Origin: Prevotella sp.
GTDB lineage: Bacteria; Bacteroidota; Bacteroidia; Bacteroidales; Bacteroidaceae
Direction: 5' to 3'
Length of the DNA: 54,095 nt
Assembly: GCA_017475005.1 (NCBI GenBank)
Contig: JAFVGI010000002.1
Coordinates: 1-54,095, forward strand
Shown piece after piece: positions 1 through 9,319 of the stretch; the stretch's first letter is position 1; each line of letters starts with the position of its first letter. The notes beneath the pieces were generated by a model, which was not told where the DNA came from, made no database searches, and saw nothing but the letters and a program-made list of their open reading frames with translations. The position numbers were made by a program, and so were the translations under genes.

Positions 1-97
1 CATACACCTTGCTTCTTGTACTACTACAATTTCTGTTTATGTAAAATATATCAAATATCGCTCTGCTTTTGTACCCCGTATTTTGGGAAAGCGGATG

Positions 98-129
98 CAA
101 AGGTATAACTTTTTTTCCAACTGACCAAA
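98..129 (-). promoter_or_regulatory. Bacteroidota-type promoter firing leftward out of the window
   Basis: Read on the minus strand there is TACCTTTG (98-105) and a TTTG element (126-129) separated by 20 nt, matching the primary sigma consensus of Bacteroidota (TTTG, about 19-20 nt, TAnnTTTG). Transcription would start near position 94 and run off the left end, so the first 90 nt are probably the leader of a gene outside the window. The stretch 130-249 shows no gene. Confidence 0.55.
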
Positions 130-249
130 TTTTAAATGAGAAAAATGCCAAAATAAATCGATTTTTCATCCATCCGTTGACCAGTGTCAAGATGAATGTG
201 GCGATTTGAGTTTTATCTTGTCATTATTTTCCTTGAAACAACAAAAATG

Positions 250-696
250 TTATTGTTCTATGGAAAATGAGACTGTTCTGCTGCCGTTGTTCTGTGGAAC
301 AATGGTTATCATTATTGTTTCATCGGGTAGGGCAGACTCTGCCATTTCGGGCCATTCTATGAAACAGGGATTTCCGGAATAGAAATAGTCGTCGGCACCA
401 ATGTCGTATAGTTCTTCCAACTTCTTGATGCGATAAAGGTCGAAATGGTATATCGGGAATCTGTTTGCTGTGTATTCATTGACGATTGCGAAGGTGGGTG
501 ATGTGATGACATCCGTTGAGCCCAGTTCTTCGCATACGGTCTTGATAAACGTAGTCTTGCCTGCTCCCATTGGGGCATGGAAGGCGAAACATTTTACTGC
601 GTTGTCGTCAGCAAAGGTGTCGTGAAAGACTTCTATAAACTCTTGTGCTGCTTCGCGAATATGTTCTAAATCCTTGATGATTATTTCCTTGGTCAT
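250..696 (-). CDS. tsaE: tRNA threonylcarbamoyladenosine biosynthesis ATPase TsaE
   Basis: TsaE is the P-loop ATPase that works with TsaB and TsaD to transfer threonylcarbamoyl to A37 of ANN-decoding tRNAs in the cytoplasm. The 148-residue protein is the usual family length and carries a clear Walker A, APMGAGKTT, at residues 41-49, followed by SPTF and the FDLYRI segment typical of this family. Its start overlaps the end of the upstream response regulator gene by 4 nt (ATGA type), so the two are probably translationally coupled. It is the last gene of a long minus-strand cluster. Identification is firm. Confidence 0.93.
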   Translation of the reverse strand: MTKEIIIKDLEHIREAAQEFIEVFHDTFADDNAVKCFAFHAPMGAGKTTFIKTVCEELGSTDVITSPTFAIVNEYTANRFPIYHFDLYRIKKLEELYDIGADDYFYSGNPCFIEWPEMAESALPDETIMITIVPQNNGSRTVSFSIEQ

Positions 697-2240
697 TTCT
701 TTCGTCCTTTCATGCTTATTAATGGTATTATCATCTCTTCCATCGATATGCCTCCATGTTGGAAGGTGTCTTTGTAGTATCCGACATAATAGTTGTAGTT
801 GTTGGGATATGCAAAGAAGTCATTACCTGTGACAAAATGATATGTGGTAGAGATGTTAGGCGCTGGCAGATGGGCTTTCCTTGGGTCTGTGATGACAAAG
901 GTGTCTTTGGAACTGCAGTTGAGATTCTTGCCAAACTTATATCGCAGATTGGTGTTGGTATTTCTGTCGCCGATAATCTTTACGGGTTTGTTGCATCGTA
1001 TGGAACCGTGGTCGGTGGTAATGATGATGCGATAGTCTGTCTGTGCGAGTGCCTCGAGAAGTTCGCGCATTGCTCCGTGACGGAACCATGACAGCGTGAT
1101 GCTGCGGTATGCTGCTTCATTGTTTGCCAATTCGCGTACCATCTTAGACTCGGTGCGCGCGTGTGACAGAATGTCGATGAAATTGATAACGATGACATTG
1201 AGGTCGTAGTTCTTCAGGTTCTTGAACTGACTCATCAGTTTCTCTGTTCCTGTGCTGTCGATAATCTTATGGTACGAGAATGTCTCCTTACGCCTGTACC
1301 GCTGCAACTGTGTCTGGATGAGCGGTGACTCGTTGATGTTCTTTCCCTCTTCCTCATCTTCATCAACCCACAGGTCAGGGAACATCTCCGCTATCTGTGT
1401 CGGCATAAGGCCTGAGAAGATGGCATTGCGGGCATATTGTGTGGCGGTAGGAAGGATAGAGCAGTAGAGTCGTTCGTCGATATCAAACATATCTCCGATT
1501 TCCTCTGCCAGTATGCGCCACTGGTCATAGCGGAAGTTGTCAATGACGATAAGGAATACCTTTTCTCCTTTGTTCAAGGCGGGGAAGATAACATCGGGCA
1601 TAACACGGTTTGACATCAGCGGCTTGTCATCAGAATCCTCCATCCACCTGAGATAGTTCTTCTTTATGAATTTTGCAAAATCGGTGTTTGCCTCTTCTTT
1701 CTGCATGGCAAGCATCTCTGTCATATTGCTGCCTGTGCGGGCGATGTCAAGTTCCCATCTCACCAGACGCTTATATACCTCTTGCCAATCATCGAAGGTG
1801 TTGCAATTCTGTATTTGCAAGGAGATATCCTGAAAAGACTGCTGATAGTCCTGCTGCACAATCTCTGTTACGATGTCTCGTTGATGAACATGTTTCTTCA
1901 ATGTCAGCAGTATCTGCATAGGGTTGACAGGCTTTATGAGGTAGTCGGAAATGGACTTGCCTATGGCCTGATCCATGATGTCTTCCTCTTCGCTTTTTGT
2001 TACCATAACAACTGGCGTCTGAGGCTGTATCTCCTTTATGCGCTGCAAGGTCTCAAGTCCTGTAAGGCCTGGCATCATCTCGTCAAGGAGGATGAGGTCA
2101 AATGTATGTTGCTGACATTGTTCTATGGCGTCTATTCCGTTGCTGGCAACAGAGACGTCATAGCCTTTTTTTTCAAGAAAGAGAATGTGGGCGTGGAGGT
2201 GTTCAATCTCATCATCAACCCATAGAAGTTGTGCTGCCAT
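693..2240 (-). CDS. porX: PorX-like response regulator with PglZ phosphatase domain
   Basis: The protein has an N-terminal receiver domain (residues 1 to about 120, acidic pair D9/D10, predicted phospho-acceptor D53 in DLILLDEMMP, conserved Lys in LIKPVNP), a helical linker, and a C-terminal PglZ/alkaline-phosphatase-superfamily domain (about 205-515) with VIDNFRYDQW and TTDHGSI metal-site segments. This is the architecture of PorX, which with the kinase PorY controls type IX secretion in Porphyromonas. Many Bacteroidales carry it without a proven T9SS role, so the function here is inferred. It lies 18 nt downstream of gldH and overlaps tsaE by 4 nt. No kinase gene is adjacent. Confidence 0.88.
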   Translation of the reverse strand: MAAQLLWVDDEIEHLHAHILFLEKKGYDVSVASNGIDAIEQCQQHTFDLILLDEMMPGLTGLETLQRIKEIQPQTPVVMVTKSEEEDIMDQAIGKSISDYLIKPVNPMQILLTLKKHVHQRDIVTEIVQQDYQQSFQDISLQIQNCNTFDDWQEVYKRLVRWELDIARTGSNMTEMLAMQKEEANTDFAKFIKKNYLRWMEDSDDKPLMSNRVMPDVIFPALNKGEKVFLIVIDNFRYDQWRILAEEIGDMFDIDERLYCSILPTATQYARNAIFSGLMPTQIAEMFPDLWVDEDEEEGKNINESPLIQTQLQRYRRKETFSYHKIIDSTGTEKLMSQFKNLKNYDLNVIVINFIDILSHARTESKMVRELANNEAAYRSITLSWFRHGAMRELLEALAQTDYRIIITTDHGSIRCNKPVKIIGDRNTNTNLRYKFGKNLNCSSKDTFVITDPRKAHLPAPNISTTYHFVTGNDFFAYPNNYNYYVGYYKDTFQHGGISMEEMIIPLISMKGRKK

Positions 2241-2258
2241 AGGAAGGGGGTCAAGAGT

Positions 2259-2741
2259 TCAATGTTCAATGTCTTCCACCAGCACGCCGATGTCGGTTAT
2301 GCCTGGGAGCATATTATCTTGCATGTTATGTTTTATTTTGATATCGATAGTGTCACCAGTATTGACATTCATGGTACAGAAAGGTACTTGGTGGGTCATG
2401 TATGTTATGCCTTCTCCGTTCTTCCTGCCCTTACTGTCAATAATGTCGTATGCAACAGTCTTTTGTATGCGCTTGTTGCCGTTACGGAGAGATTGCTCCA
2501 TAACTATGGAGATATTCCTGTAAGGATATTTTGCGCTGGTGCGGAATTCTAATATTGTTGTCAGGTTTCCGCTGATTTCCACAGAGTCAATCTCGAAGTG
2601 CAGGGAATCATTATAGTACCACTCTTCATTATCAATGGCAACATATTCATGGAACATGGTGTTATGATTTCCGCATGAAATGAAAAGTGTTATAAGGAAG
2701 ATACATACTATATAAGGAGATGTTCTTTTGTATGGATTCAT
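2259..2741 (-). CDS. gldH: GldH-type gliding motility lipoprotein
   Basis: A 160-residue lipoprotein: a short basic N-terminus, a hydrophobic segment and a lipobox (LFISC) near residue 23, then a soluble domain with the spacing YEYVAID...WYYNDSLHFEID seen in GldH proteins. GldH is one of the Gld lipoproteins first defined by gliding mutants of Flavobacterium; in non-gliding Bacteroidales its role is unclear. Its start overlaps the end of the ricT-like gene by 4 nt and the porX-like gene follows 18 nt later, which fits the conserved Bacteroidota order. The family call rests on overall resemblance and context. Confidence 0.78.
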   Translation of the reverse strand: MNPYKRTSPYIVCIFLITLFISCGNHNTMFHEYVAIDNEEWYYNDSLHFEIDSVEISGNLTTILEFRTSAKYPYRNISIVMEQSLRNGNKRIQKTVAYDIIDSKGRKNGEGITYMTHQVPFCTMNVNTGDTIDIKIKHNMQDNMLPGITDIGVLVEDIEH

Positions 2742-3880
2742 TGCTGACCTCCTTGTGGCTTTGCATCCTGACGTGCTTTTTTCTTCTTTTTCTTCTTCTT
2801 TGCGTTGTCGAAGCGTGTTATATCATTATCGTGGAGCATATCCTTTGGTTTTTCGGGCTCTTTCGCTTTGCCGTCTTCCTGTAATGACAACGGTTTCTTG
2901 CCCTCCTTATTCATAGCGATAATAGCATTAGCGCGCTCTGCCGTGATTGTCTCCAGGTTGGCAGGGGTCTTCTTGTCTGTGGAGTATGTAACGAGTCCTG
3001 CCAGGATATCTTGCTTGAAGCAATAATAGTCGTTATCTATTGTCTGCAGGATTTCCTCACGGTTAGGAAGTTTCTTGCTTGCCTCCATATAACAATCTAT
3101 CTCGTAGTTCATGCAGCATTTGAGTTTTGCACACATTCCTGCAAGTTTCTGTGGATTTGGAGAAATGTCCTGTATGCGTGCCGCTGTTGTACCAACGCTA
3201 GAGAAATGTGTCATCCATGTGGCACAACACAACTCTCTGCCGCATGGTCCTGTACCACCGATGCGTCCGGCTTCCTGGCGTGCTCCAATCTGTTTCATCT
3301 CTATACGGACATGGAACGTTGCAGCCAGGTCTTTGATAAGTTGTCGGAAGTCAACACGTTCGTCAGCGATGTAATAGAATATGGCCTTATTACCATCTCC
3401 TTGATATTCAACATCACCAATCTTCATATCGAGCCCCAGTCCTTTGGCAATCTGGCGGCTTTCAATCATGGTGCCTTGCTCGCGACTCTTTGCCTCCTGA
3501 TATGTCTGCATATCAGACTCTTTGGCTATTCTGTAGATTTTGCGAATCTCGTCGGGTGACTTGAGGTTGGCTTTCTTTACTTGCAGAGAAACGAGTCTTC
3601 CAGTCAGGGTTACGACACCAATATCATGACCAGGATTTGCCTCTACTGCCACCCAGTCACCTTTTTTTAAGTCGAGCCCATTGACATTGTGGTAATATCC
3701 CTTGCGTGTGTTCTTGAACTGCACCTCTACCAAGTCTGTTGACTCGTTATTGCCAGGGACATCAGCGAGCCAGTCGTATGTGTTAAGTTGGTGGTCGGAA
3801 CGTCCAACGCCTTTTGCACAGAGTCCTCTGCCGCAGGGTAATGTTCCCCAAGCCCAACCTTTTTCTGTCTTCTTATCCAT
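2738..3880 (-). CDS. ricT: PSP1-domain protein, RicT/YaaT-like
   Basis: A 380-residue protein with a PSP1 C-terminal domain spanning roughly residues 45-260 and the family's cysteine clusters (CGRGLC near the N-terminus, GRELCC, CAKLKCC). In Bacillus the homologue YaaT/RicT is part of the Ric (Y) complex, an Fe-S cluster-bearing regulator of RNase Y activity; the role in Bacteroidota is not established. The last 25 residues are a lysine-rich tail with eight consecutive Lys, likely disordered and possibly nucleic-acid-binding. It lies 7 nt after holB and overlaps gldH by 4 nt. Confidence 0.85.
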   Translation of the reverse strand: MDKKTEKGWAWGTLPCGRGLCAKGVGRSDHQLNTYDWLADVPGNNESTDLVEVQFKNTRKGYYHNVNGLDLKKGDWVAVEANPGHDIGVVTLTGRLVSLQVKKANLKSPDEIRKIYRIAKESDMQTYQEAKSREQGTMIESRQIAKGLGLDMKIGDVEYQGDGNKAIFYYIADERVDFRQLIKDLAATFHVRIEMKQIGARQEAGRIGGTGPCGRELCCATWMTHFSSVGTTAARIQDISPNPQKLAGMCAKLKCCMNYEIDCYMEASKKLPNREEILQTIDNDYYCFKQDILAGLVTYSTDKKTPANLETITAERANAIIAMNKEGKKPLSLQEDGKAKEPEKPKDMLHDNDITRFDNAKKKKKKKKARQDAKPQGGQQ

Positions 3881-3887
3881 ATTTAGT

Positions 3888-4988
3888 TTATGTTGTATGT
3901 AGTAAAACGGCCACCTTCATGGTGATATCAAAGAAAACCATTTTTGCATTGGCGTTTTGACCGATATCGCGTATCGCCGTTTGATATAGTTCCTGAAAAC
4001 CTAAAACGTTTCCTTCGTTGACAAATCGTGCGAACTTTTTGAAGAATTCCTCTTCGGCGTCAGTCATATAGTTCAATTCCGGCTGCCTGAAATTATACAT
4101 GAACGCTTCGCGTGTCATGCGAAGGAAATATGTCAGCATACGTTTTTGTTCTTCGCGTCCCATAGCAGACGAGCTGTCGGCCCATCGCTTCAAATCCTTT
4201 ACATCCTTCAGATAAGCCTTGCGCATAAGGTCCACAAAAGATTTGAAGAATGCCTGGTTTTCGTTGCCGGCATTTAACTCTTCCAAGGCTGTTAACCAGT
4301 TTCCGCCACAAAGACGGGCTACTCTCTCTGCATCTTCCTGTTCCAAGCCTCGTTGTTGTATCAAGGTCTGTTGTATGTCTTCTGATGCTATTGGCTTTAC
4401 ATCAAAGCGTTGAACTCGGGACCTGATTGTTTCCAGCAGGTTCTCAGGTTCGCGACAGACAAGGATGAAGAGTGTTTGCGTGGGTGGTTCCTCGATGAGT
4501 TTCAGCATCTTGTTGGCGCATTCAATATTCATGCGTTCTGGTAGCCAGATGATGCTTATCTTCCATCCTCCCTGGTTGGACTTCATCATCAGTCGTTTGA
4601 TAAGCTCGTTAGCCTCTCCGACAGTGATGACTGCCTGCTGGCGTTCTGCCCGCATTGCCTCCATCCATTGGGCTAAAGAAAAATATGGACCTTCAGCCAA
4701 CATTTCGTTCCATTGCTCTATGAAATCGTCGCTGACAGGTTTGTATTCACTATTCCATTTTGAAAGTTTTATGGTAGGGAAAGTGAAATGCAGGTCTGGG
4801 TGTGAAATGCCCTTTACCTTGTATGTACCTTTGTTGAGAATGTATTTTGCGAGAGAAATAGCCAAAGCCATCTTTCCACAACCGTCAGGACCACACAACA
4901 TCATGGCGTGTGGCAGATGGTTCTCGTCTGCCAATCCACGAAGACGTTCTATCATCTCGTGTTGTCCAATGACTTCTGCAAAATCCAT
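3888..4988 (-). CDS. holB: DNA polymerase III delta' subunit
   Basis: This is the clamp-loader delta' subunit, an AAA+ fold protein that helps load the sliding clamp in replication. The N-terminus reads MDFAEVIGQHEM and is followed by a P-loop-like LCGPDGCGKMAL and, further on, the KLIEEPP segment shared by DnaX/HolB proteins; the C-terminal collar domain is present. I chose the ATG at 4988 over an in-frame TTG at 4997, giving 366 residues, because homologues begin with MxF..VIGQ. It starts 24 nt after asnS. Confidence is high. Confidence 0.9.
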   Translation of the reverse strand: MDFAEVIGQHEMIERLRGLADENHLPHAMMLCGPDGCGKMALAISLAKYILNKGTYKVKGISHPDLHFTFPTIKLSKWNSEYKPVSDDFIEQWNEMLAEGPYFSLAQWMEAMRAERQQAVITVGEANELIKRLMMKSNQGGWKISIIWLPERMNIECANKMLKLIEEPPTQTLFILVCREPENLLETIRSRVQRFDVKPIASEDIQQTLIQQRGLEQEDAERVARLCGGNWLTALEELNAGNENQAFFKSFVDLMRKAYLKDVKDLKRWADSSSAMGREEQKRMLTYFLRMTREAFMYNFRQPELNYMTDAEEEFFKKFARFVNEGNVLGFQELYQTAIRDIGQNANAKMVFFDITMKVAVLLHTT

Positions 4989-5012
4989 TCCCAACAAGGT
5001 GTTAAATGATAA

Positions 5013-6452
5013 TTAGAATTCAGCGTTGTTTGGAGTACGTGGGAAAGGTATGACGTCTCGAATGTTCTGCATACCAGTTACAAAGAGTATCAGTCTTTCG
5101 AAGCCTAATCCGAAACCAGCATGCGGACATGTGCCGAAGCGGCGTGTGTCAAGATACCACCACAGATGAGTTGTGTCCATCTGACGCTTGTTGATTTCTG
5201 CCATCAGTTTGTCGTAGTCTTCCTCACGGACAGAGCCACCCATTATCTCTCCAATCTGTGGGAACAGTACGTCTGTACCCTGCATTGTTGAGCCAGGAGC
5301 GACACATCCTTTATAACCTACAGAGCCGCCATCTGCTGTCTCCTTATTCTGTTTCATATAGAAAGACTTGATAGCAGTAGGGTAGTCTGTCATGATAACA
5401 GGTTTCTTGAAATGTTCCTCAACGAGGTAGCGTTCGTGCTCAGAAGCGAGGTCGTCGCCCCAATCGCAAGGGAATTCGAACTTCTTTCCGTTTGCCTTTG
5501 CTTCCTGCAGTATCTTGATACCTTCTGTATATGGCAGGCGAACAAACTCATCTTTCAGGATGCCCTCAAGACGTTCGATAAGTCCCTTGTCAATCATCTT
5601 GTTGAGGAATTCGAGATCATCCTTACAGTTGTCGAGAGCCCATTTCACGCAGTATTTTATGAAGTCCTCTTCCAAATCCATCAGTTCCTCCTGATCCATG
5701 AATGCTATTTCCGGTTCTATCATCCAGAATTCAGCAAGGTGTCGTGGAGTGTTTGAATTTTCTGCGCGGAATGTAGGTCCGAAGGTGTAGATTGCACCAA
5801 GGGCTGTGGCTCCGAGTTCTCCCTCCAATTGTCCTGATACTGTCAGAGAAGTCTGCTGACCAAAGAAATCATCATTATAGAGAATCTTGCCTTCCTCATC
5901 CTTTTTCAGGTCGTAAAGGTTCTTCGTGGTAACCTGGAACATGTTACCTGCTCCTTCACAGTCGCTGGCAGTGATGAGTGGAGTATGGAAGTAGAAATAT
6001 CCATGTTCATGGAAATATGTGTGTATTGCCATTGCCATATTGTGGCGTATGCGCATAACGGCTCCAAAGGTGTTGGTGCGTAAACGGAGATGTGCATACT
6101 GACGCATGTATTCAAAAGACTGTCCTTTCTTTTGCATAGGATAGTCAGCACCACATAAACCATAAATAACGAGGTTCTCGCAATGAATCTCAGAGGCCTG
6201 TCCCTGTGCAGGGCTTTCAACGAGTTTTCCCTCTACACATACACAAGAACCAGTAGTAACCTGCTTTAGGATTTCAGCATCAACGACACCTTCATCCACA
6301 ACAACCTGTATGTTCTTGATAGTAGAACCGTCGTTTACTGCAATAAAATCTACAGCTTTGCTTGAACGATGGGTACGAACCCATCCTTTTATACATATTT
6401 CTTTATCGTAGTCAGTGCTACGAAGTGCATCTATTACTTTTGTTCTTATCAT
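5013..6452 (-). CDS. asnS: Asparaginyl-tRNA synthetase
   Basis: Class II aminoacyl-tRNA synthetase charging tRNA-Asn. Domains in order: an OB-fold anticodon-binding domain ([14 protein letters not shown], about residues 18-110), then the class II catalytic core with motif 2 ([16 protein letters not shown]) and motif 3 ([12 protein letters not shown]) near the C-terminus. The C-terminal P-R-T-P-N-N-A-E-F is typical of AsnRS rather than AspRS. Length of 479 is close to the usual 465. It probably heads the transcription unit asnS-holB-ricT-gldH-porX-tsaE. Confidence 0.96.
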   Translation of the reverse strand: MIRTKVIDALRSTDYDKEICIKGWVRTHRSSKAVDFIAVNDGSTIKNIQVVVDEGVVDAEILKQVTTGSCVCVEGKLVESPAQGQASEIHCENLVIYGLCGADYPMQKKGQSFEYMRQYAHLRLRTNTFGAVMRIRHNMAMAIHTYFHEHGYFYFHTPLITASDCEGAGNMFQVTTKNLYDLKKDEEGKILYNDDFFGQQTSLTVSGQLEGELGATALGAIYTFGPTFRAENSNTPRHLAEFWMIEPEIAFMDQEELMDLEEDFIKYCVKWALDNCKDDLEFLNKMIDKGLIERLEGILKDEFVRLPYTEGIKILQEAKANGKKFEFPCDWGDDLASEHERYLVEEHFKKPVIMTDYPTAIKSFYMKQNKETADGGSVGYKGCVAPGSTMQGTDVLFPQIGEIMGGSVREEDYDKLMAEINKRQMDTTHLWWYLDTRRFGTCPHAGFGLGFERLILFVTGMQNIRDVIPFPRTPNNAEF

Positions 6453-6477
6453 AACTGTTAAATATCAAAAATTTTCA

Positions 6478-6506
6478 ATTGTCAATTGTCAATTTTCAAT
6501 TTTATT
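6478..6506. repeat. AT-rich simple repeat (TCAATTG/TCAATTT units)
   Basis: Four imperfect tandem copies of a seven-base unit, GTCAATT or TTCAATT, fill the gap between the pseudouridine synthase gene and asnS. Similar runs occur at 17764-17798 and 51307-51341. They are intergenic low-complexity runs seen throughout this window. Confidence 0.7.
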
Positions 6507-7662
6507 CAAACGCTCCCATGCGTAGCATGTCAACTTCTTTCTCTGTAAGGAATCTCCAGTCACCGCGACGGAGGTTCTTCTTTGTCAATCCGCAGAATTG
6601 TACGCGATCAAGTTTTACTACGCGATATCCGAGAGACTCGAAGATGCGGCGAACGATACGGTTCTTTCCTGAGTGTATCTCGATGCCGACCTGTTTCTTG
6701 TCAGTCTGGTGTGCATACTCTACTGCATCAACCTTGATTGGTCCGTCTTCCAGTTCAAGTCCGTCAGCAATCTGCTGCATATCGTGCAGAGTTACATTCT
6801 TGTCGAGGACAACGTGATAAACCTTCTTCTTAAGGAAACGAGGATGAGTCAGCTTTGCAGCCATATCACCGTCGTTTGTGAGGAGAAGAACACCTGTTGT
6901 GTTACGATCAAGGCGTCCTACAGGATAGATACGCTCAGGACATGCATTCTTCACGAGATCCATAACAGTCTTTCTTTGTTGTGGGTCATCAGAAGTAGTA
7001 ACATAATCCTTTGGCTTATTGAGAAGCACGTAAACCTTCTTTTCCAGTGTTACAGGCTGATCGTGGAACATTACGACATCGCTGCGCATGATTTTTGTAC
7101 CCAGTTCTGTAACTATCTCACCATTAACGGTGACAACACCTGCATGTATGAAATCATCTGCTTCGCGACGGCTGCATACACCAGCATTAGCGAGGAATTT
7201 GTTCAAACGGATAGGTGCATTTGGATCGATATGGCTTTCGTTGTACTCTATTCTCTTCTTCATAGAGTATTTTGCCTGTGGGTCATAACCCTGTTTGTTC
7301 TGTGGGCGACCTTGTGGCTTTCCGTATGATGACTTTCCGTATTGTGGACGGCCATATGCTGCATGCTCACCATATTGTGGGCGCTGTCCCTGTCCATACT
7401 GTGGACGCTGTGGGCGACCATACTGAGGTCTTTCACCATACTGTGGACGCTGTGGGCGACCATACTGAGGTTTTTCACCATACTGTGGACGATCACTACG
7501 CTGTGGTCTCTCGCCATACTGTGGGCGTTGTGGTCTTCCGTACTGAGGCCTTTCACCATACTGTGGCCTTTCTCCGTAACTAGGGCGTGCTGTTGTGATG
7601 CGTACACGCTGACGAGGATGCTTAGGTTCGTTAGAATCCTGAATGTTGTCTTTTCTTTCCAT
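6502..7662 (-). CDS. rRNA pseudouridine synthase (RluB/RsuA family) with RPQYG-repeat tail
   Basis: The C-terminal two thirds is a standard RsuA/RluB pseudouridine synthase: an S4 RNA-binding domain (IRLNKFLANAGVCSRREADD, about residues 152-200) and a catalytic domain with the GRLDRNTTGVLLLTNDGD motif containing the catalytic Asp. The first 130 or so residues are instead a low-complexity tail of RPQYGE, YGRPQ and RPQYGQ units, rich in Arg, Gln, Tyr, Gly and Pro. Such tails are found on Bacteroidota RluB-like proteins and may bind RNA or form condensates, but that is inference. Which rRNA site it modifies cannot be read from sequence alone. Confidence 0.9.
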   Translation of the reverse strand: MERKDNIQDSNEPKHPRQRVRITTARPSYGERPQYGERPQYGRPQRPQYGERPQRSDRPQYGEKPQYGRPQRPQYGERPQYGRPQRPQYGQGQRPQYGEHAAYGRPQYGKSSYGKPQGRPQNKQGYDPQAKYSMKKRIEYNESHIDPNAPIRLNKFLANAGVCSRREADDFIHAGVVTVNGEIVTELGTKIMRSDVVMFHDQPVTLEKKVYVLLNKPKDYVTTSDDPQQRKTVMDLVKNACPERIYPVGRLDRNTTGVLLLTNDGDMAAKLTHPRFLKKKVYHVVLDKNVTLHDMQQIADGLELEDGPIKVDAVEYAHQTDKKQVGIEIHSGKNRIVRRIFESLGYRVVKLDRVQFCGLTKKNLRRGDWRFLTEKEVDMLRMGAFE

Positions 7663-7748
7663 AATACTTGTTTTGTTTAGTCTCTTTAAAACGTTGATTT
7701 TCTTTAATTTTTAATTTTTCAAATTCTACTTTTAATTTTTAACTAAAA

Positions 7749-9125
7749 CTACACTCCCGTGTAATTATCTGGTGTTATTGTCATAAGTTCTGCTTTCACA
7801 GCATCACTTACTTCAAGTGTTTGTATGAATTCGTGAATAGTTTCTTGATCCATGTGCTTGTTTGTTCGTGTCAGAGCTTTCAGGGCCTCGTATGGGTGAG
7901 GGTAAGCTTCACGACGCAGAATTGTCTGTATAGCTTCAGCTACGACAGCCCATGTGTTGTCGAGGTCTTTCTGCAGTGCCTCTGTATTAAGTATCAGTTT
8001 GCGTAGTCCTTTGAGGGTACTCTGGATTGCTATGACGCTATGTCCGAGAGGAACTCCGATATTTCTCAGGACAGTAGAGTCGGTAAGGTCACGCTGCAGG
8101 CGACTTACGGGCAATTTCTGCGCCAGGAATTGTAGGATGGCATTTGCGATGCCGAGGTTACCTTCTGAATTTTCGTAATCTATCGGATTAACCTTGTGTG
8201 GCATAGCGCTTGAGCCTACTTCGCCAGCTTTTATCTTTTGCTTGAAATATTCCATCGAGATATACATCCAGAAATCTCTGTCAAGATCAATGATGATGGT
8301 ATTTATGCGACGTATAGCATCAAAAACACCTCCAAGGTGGTCATAGTTGGATATCTGGGTGGTATATTGCTCGCGCTCCAAACCGAGTTTCTCTGCTACG
8401 AACTTGTTACCAAAAGCCTTCCAGTCATATTCCGGATATGCAACATGATGTGCGTTGTAGTTGCCAGTTGCACCTCCAAACTTTGCTGTAAACTTACAAG
8501 CCTTCAGGGTGTTGAGCTGTTCAGTAAGCCTATATACGAACACCATGATTTCTTTTCCTAAGCGGGTAGGAGAGGCCGGCTGGCCATGTGTCTTAGCAAG
8601 CATAGGGACATCCTTCCATTCGTCAGCATATTCCTGTAACTGTGCTATCAGTTCCTCTACTTGTGGAATGAAAACCTCATTCAGGGCATCCTTCACAGAA
8701 AGTGGAACAGAGGTGTTGTTGATATCTTGTGATGTCAAACCGAAGTGAATGAATTCGCGGCTATGCTCAAAATATCCTTCGCCGAGACCATTCTTTTCCA
8801 TTTCGTCAAGTTTTTCCTTAATGAAATACTCAACGGCTTTTACATCATGGTTGGTCACTTTCTCGATATCCTTGACACGTTGAGCATCCTCTTCTGTGAA
8901 TTCGAGGTAAATGTTGCGCAAGCGTGGGAATAACGAGTTGTCAAAATCCTTGAGTTGTGGTAGAGGTAATTCGCATAAGGTGATGAAGTACTCTATTTCT
9001 ACTCGGACCCTGTATTTGATTAATGCATACTCGGAAAAGTAGTTTGCCAGTTCAGCAGTTTTTCCACGATAACGTCCATCAATAGGTGAGATGGCGGTCA
9101 ATAAATCTAATTCTAAATTCTTCAT
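7749..9125 (-). CDS. purB: Adenylosuccinate lyase
   Basis: PurB catalyses two fumarate-releasing steps in purine synthesis, SAICAR to AICAR and adenylosuccinate to AMP. The protein has the fumarase/aspartase superfamily signature GSSAMPHKVNPID (about residues 305-317) with the mobile catalytic-loop serine, the TSQDIN segment, and KTHGQPASPT. At 458 residues it is full length. The N-terminus LTAISPIDGRYRGK is typical. It is followed by a short AT-rich spacer and the pseudouridine synthase gene on the same strand. Confidence 0.95.
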   Translation of the reverse strand: MKNLELDLLTAISPIDGRYRGKTAELANYFSEYALIKYRVRVEIEYFITLCELPLPQLKDFDNSLFPRLRNIYLEFTEEDAQRVKDIEKVTNHDVKAVEYFIKEKLDEMEKNGLGEGYFEHSREFIHFGLTSQDINNTSVPLSVKDALNEVFIPQVEELIAQLQEYADEWKDVPMLAKTHGQPASPTRLGKEIMVFVYRLTEQLNTLKACKFTAKFGGATGNYNAHHVAYPEYDWKAFGNKFVAEKLGLEREQYTTQISNYDHLGGVFDAIRRINTIIIDLDRDFWMYISMEYFKQKIKAGEVGSSAMPHKVNPIDYENSEGNLGIANAILQFLAQKLPVSRLQRDLTDSTVLRNIGVPLGHSVIAIQSTLKGLRKLILNTEALQKDLDNTWAVVAEAIQTILRREAYPHPYEALKALTRTNKHMDQETIHEFIQTLEVSDAVKAELMTITPDNYTGV

Positions 9126-9222
9126 ACAGGCGACAAAATTACAAAAAAATGTGTAGAAGACATTTTGATACTGCTTTTTTGTGTCGATATTGCGTGAAAA
9201 AATGTTAAAAGGGTTACTTTTT

Positions 9223-9253
9223 TTTGTTCATATATAAAATATATGTAACTTTG
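9223..9253 (+). promoter_or_regulatory. Promoter for the collagen-like lipoprotein gene
   Basis: TTTG at 9223-9226 and TAACTTTG at 9246-9253 are separated by 19 nt, matching the Bacteroidota primary promoter. The expected start point near 9257 leaves a leader of about 60 nt with an A-rich run just before the ATG at 9320. Confidence 0.6.
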
Positions 9254-9319
9254 TCCCTCGGTTTATAATGCCAGAAATATCTAATATATCATTCACAATA
9301 AAAAAAAACAAGAAAAACT

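Noticed and set aside
7260-7607. Long open frames on both strands across the RPQYG-repeat region
   Set aside because: They are by-products of the repetitive DNA; the synthase frame has the recognised domains.
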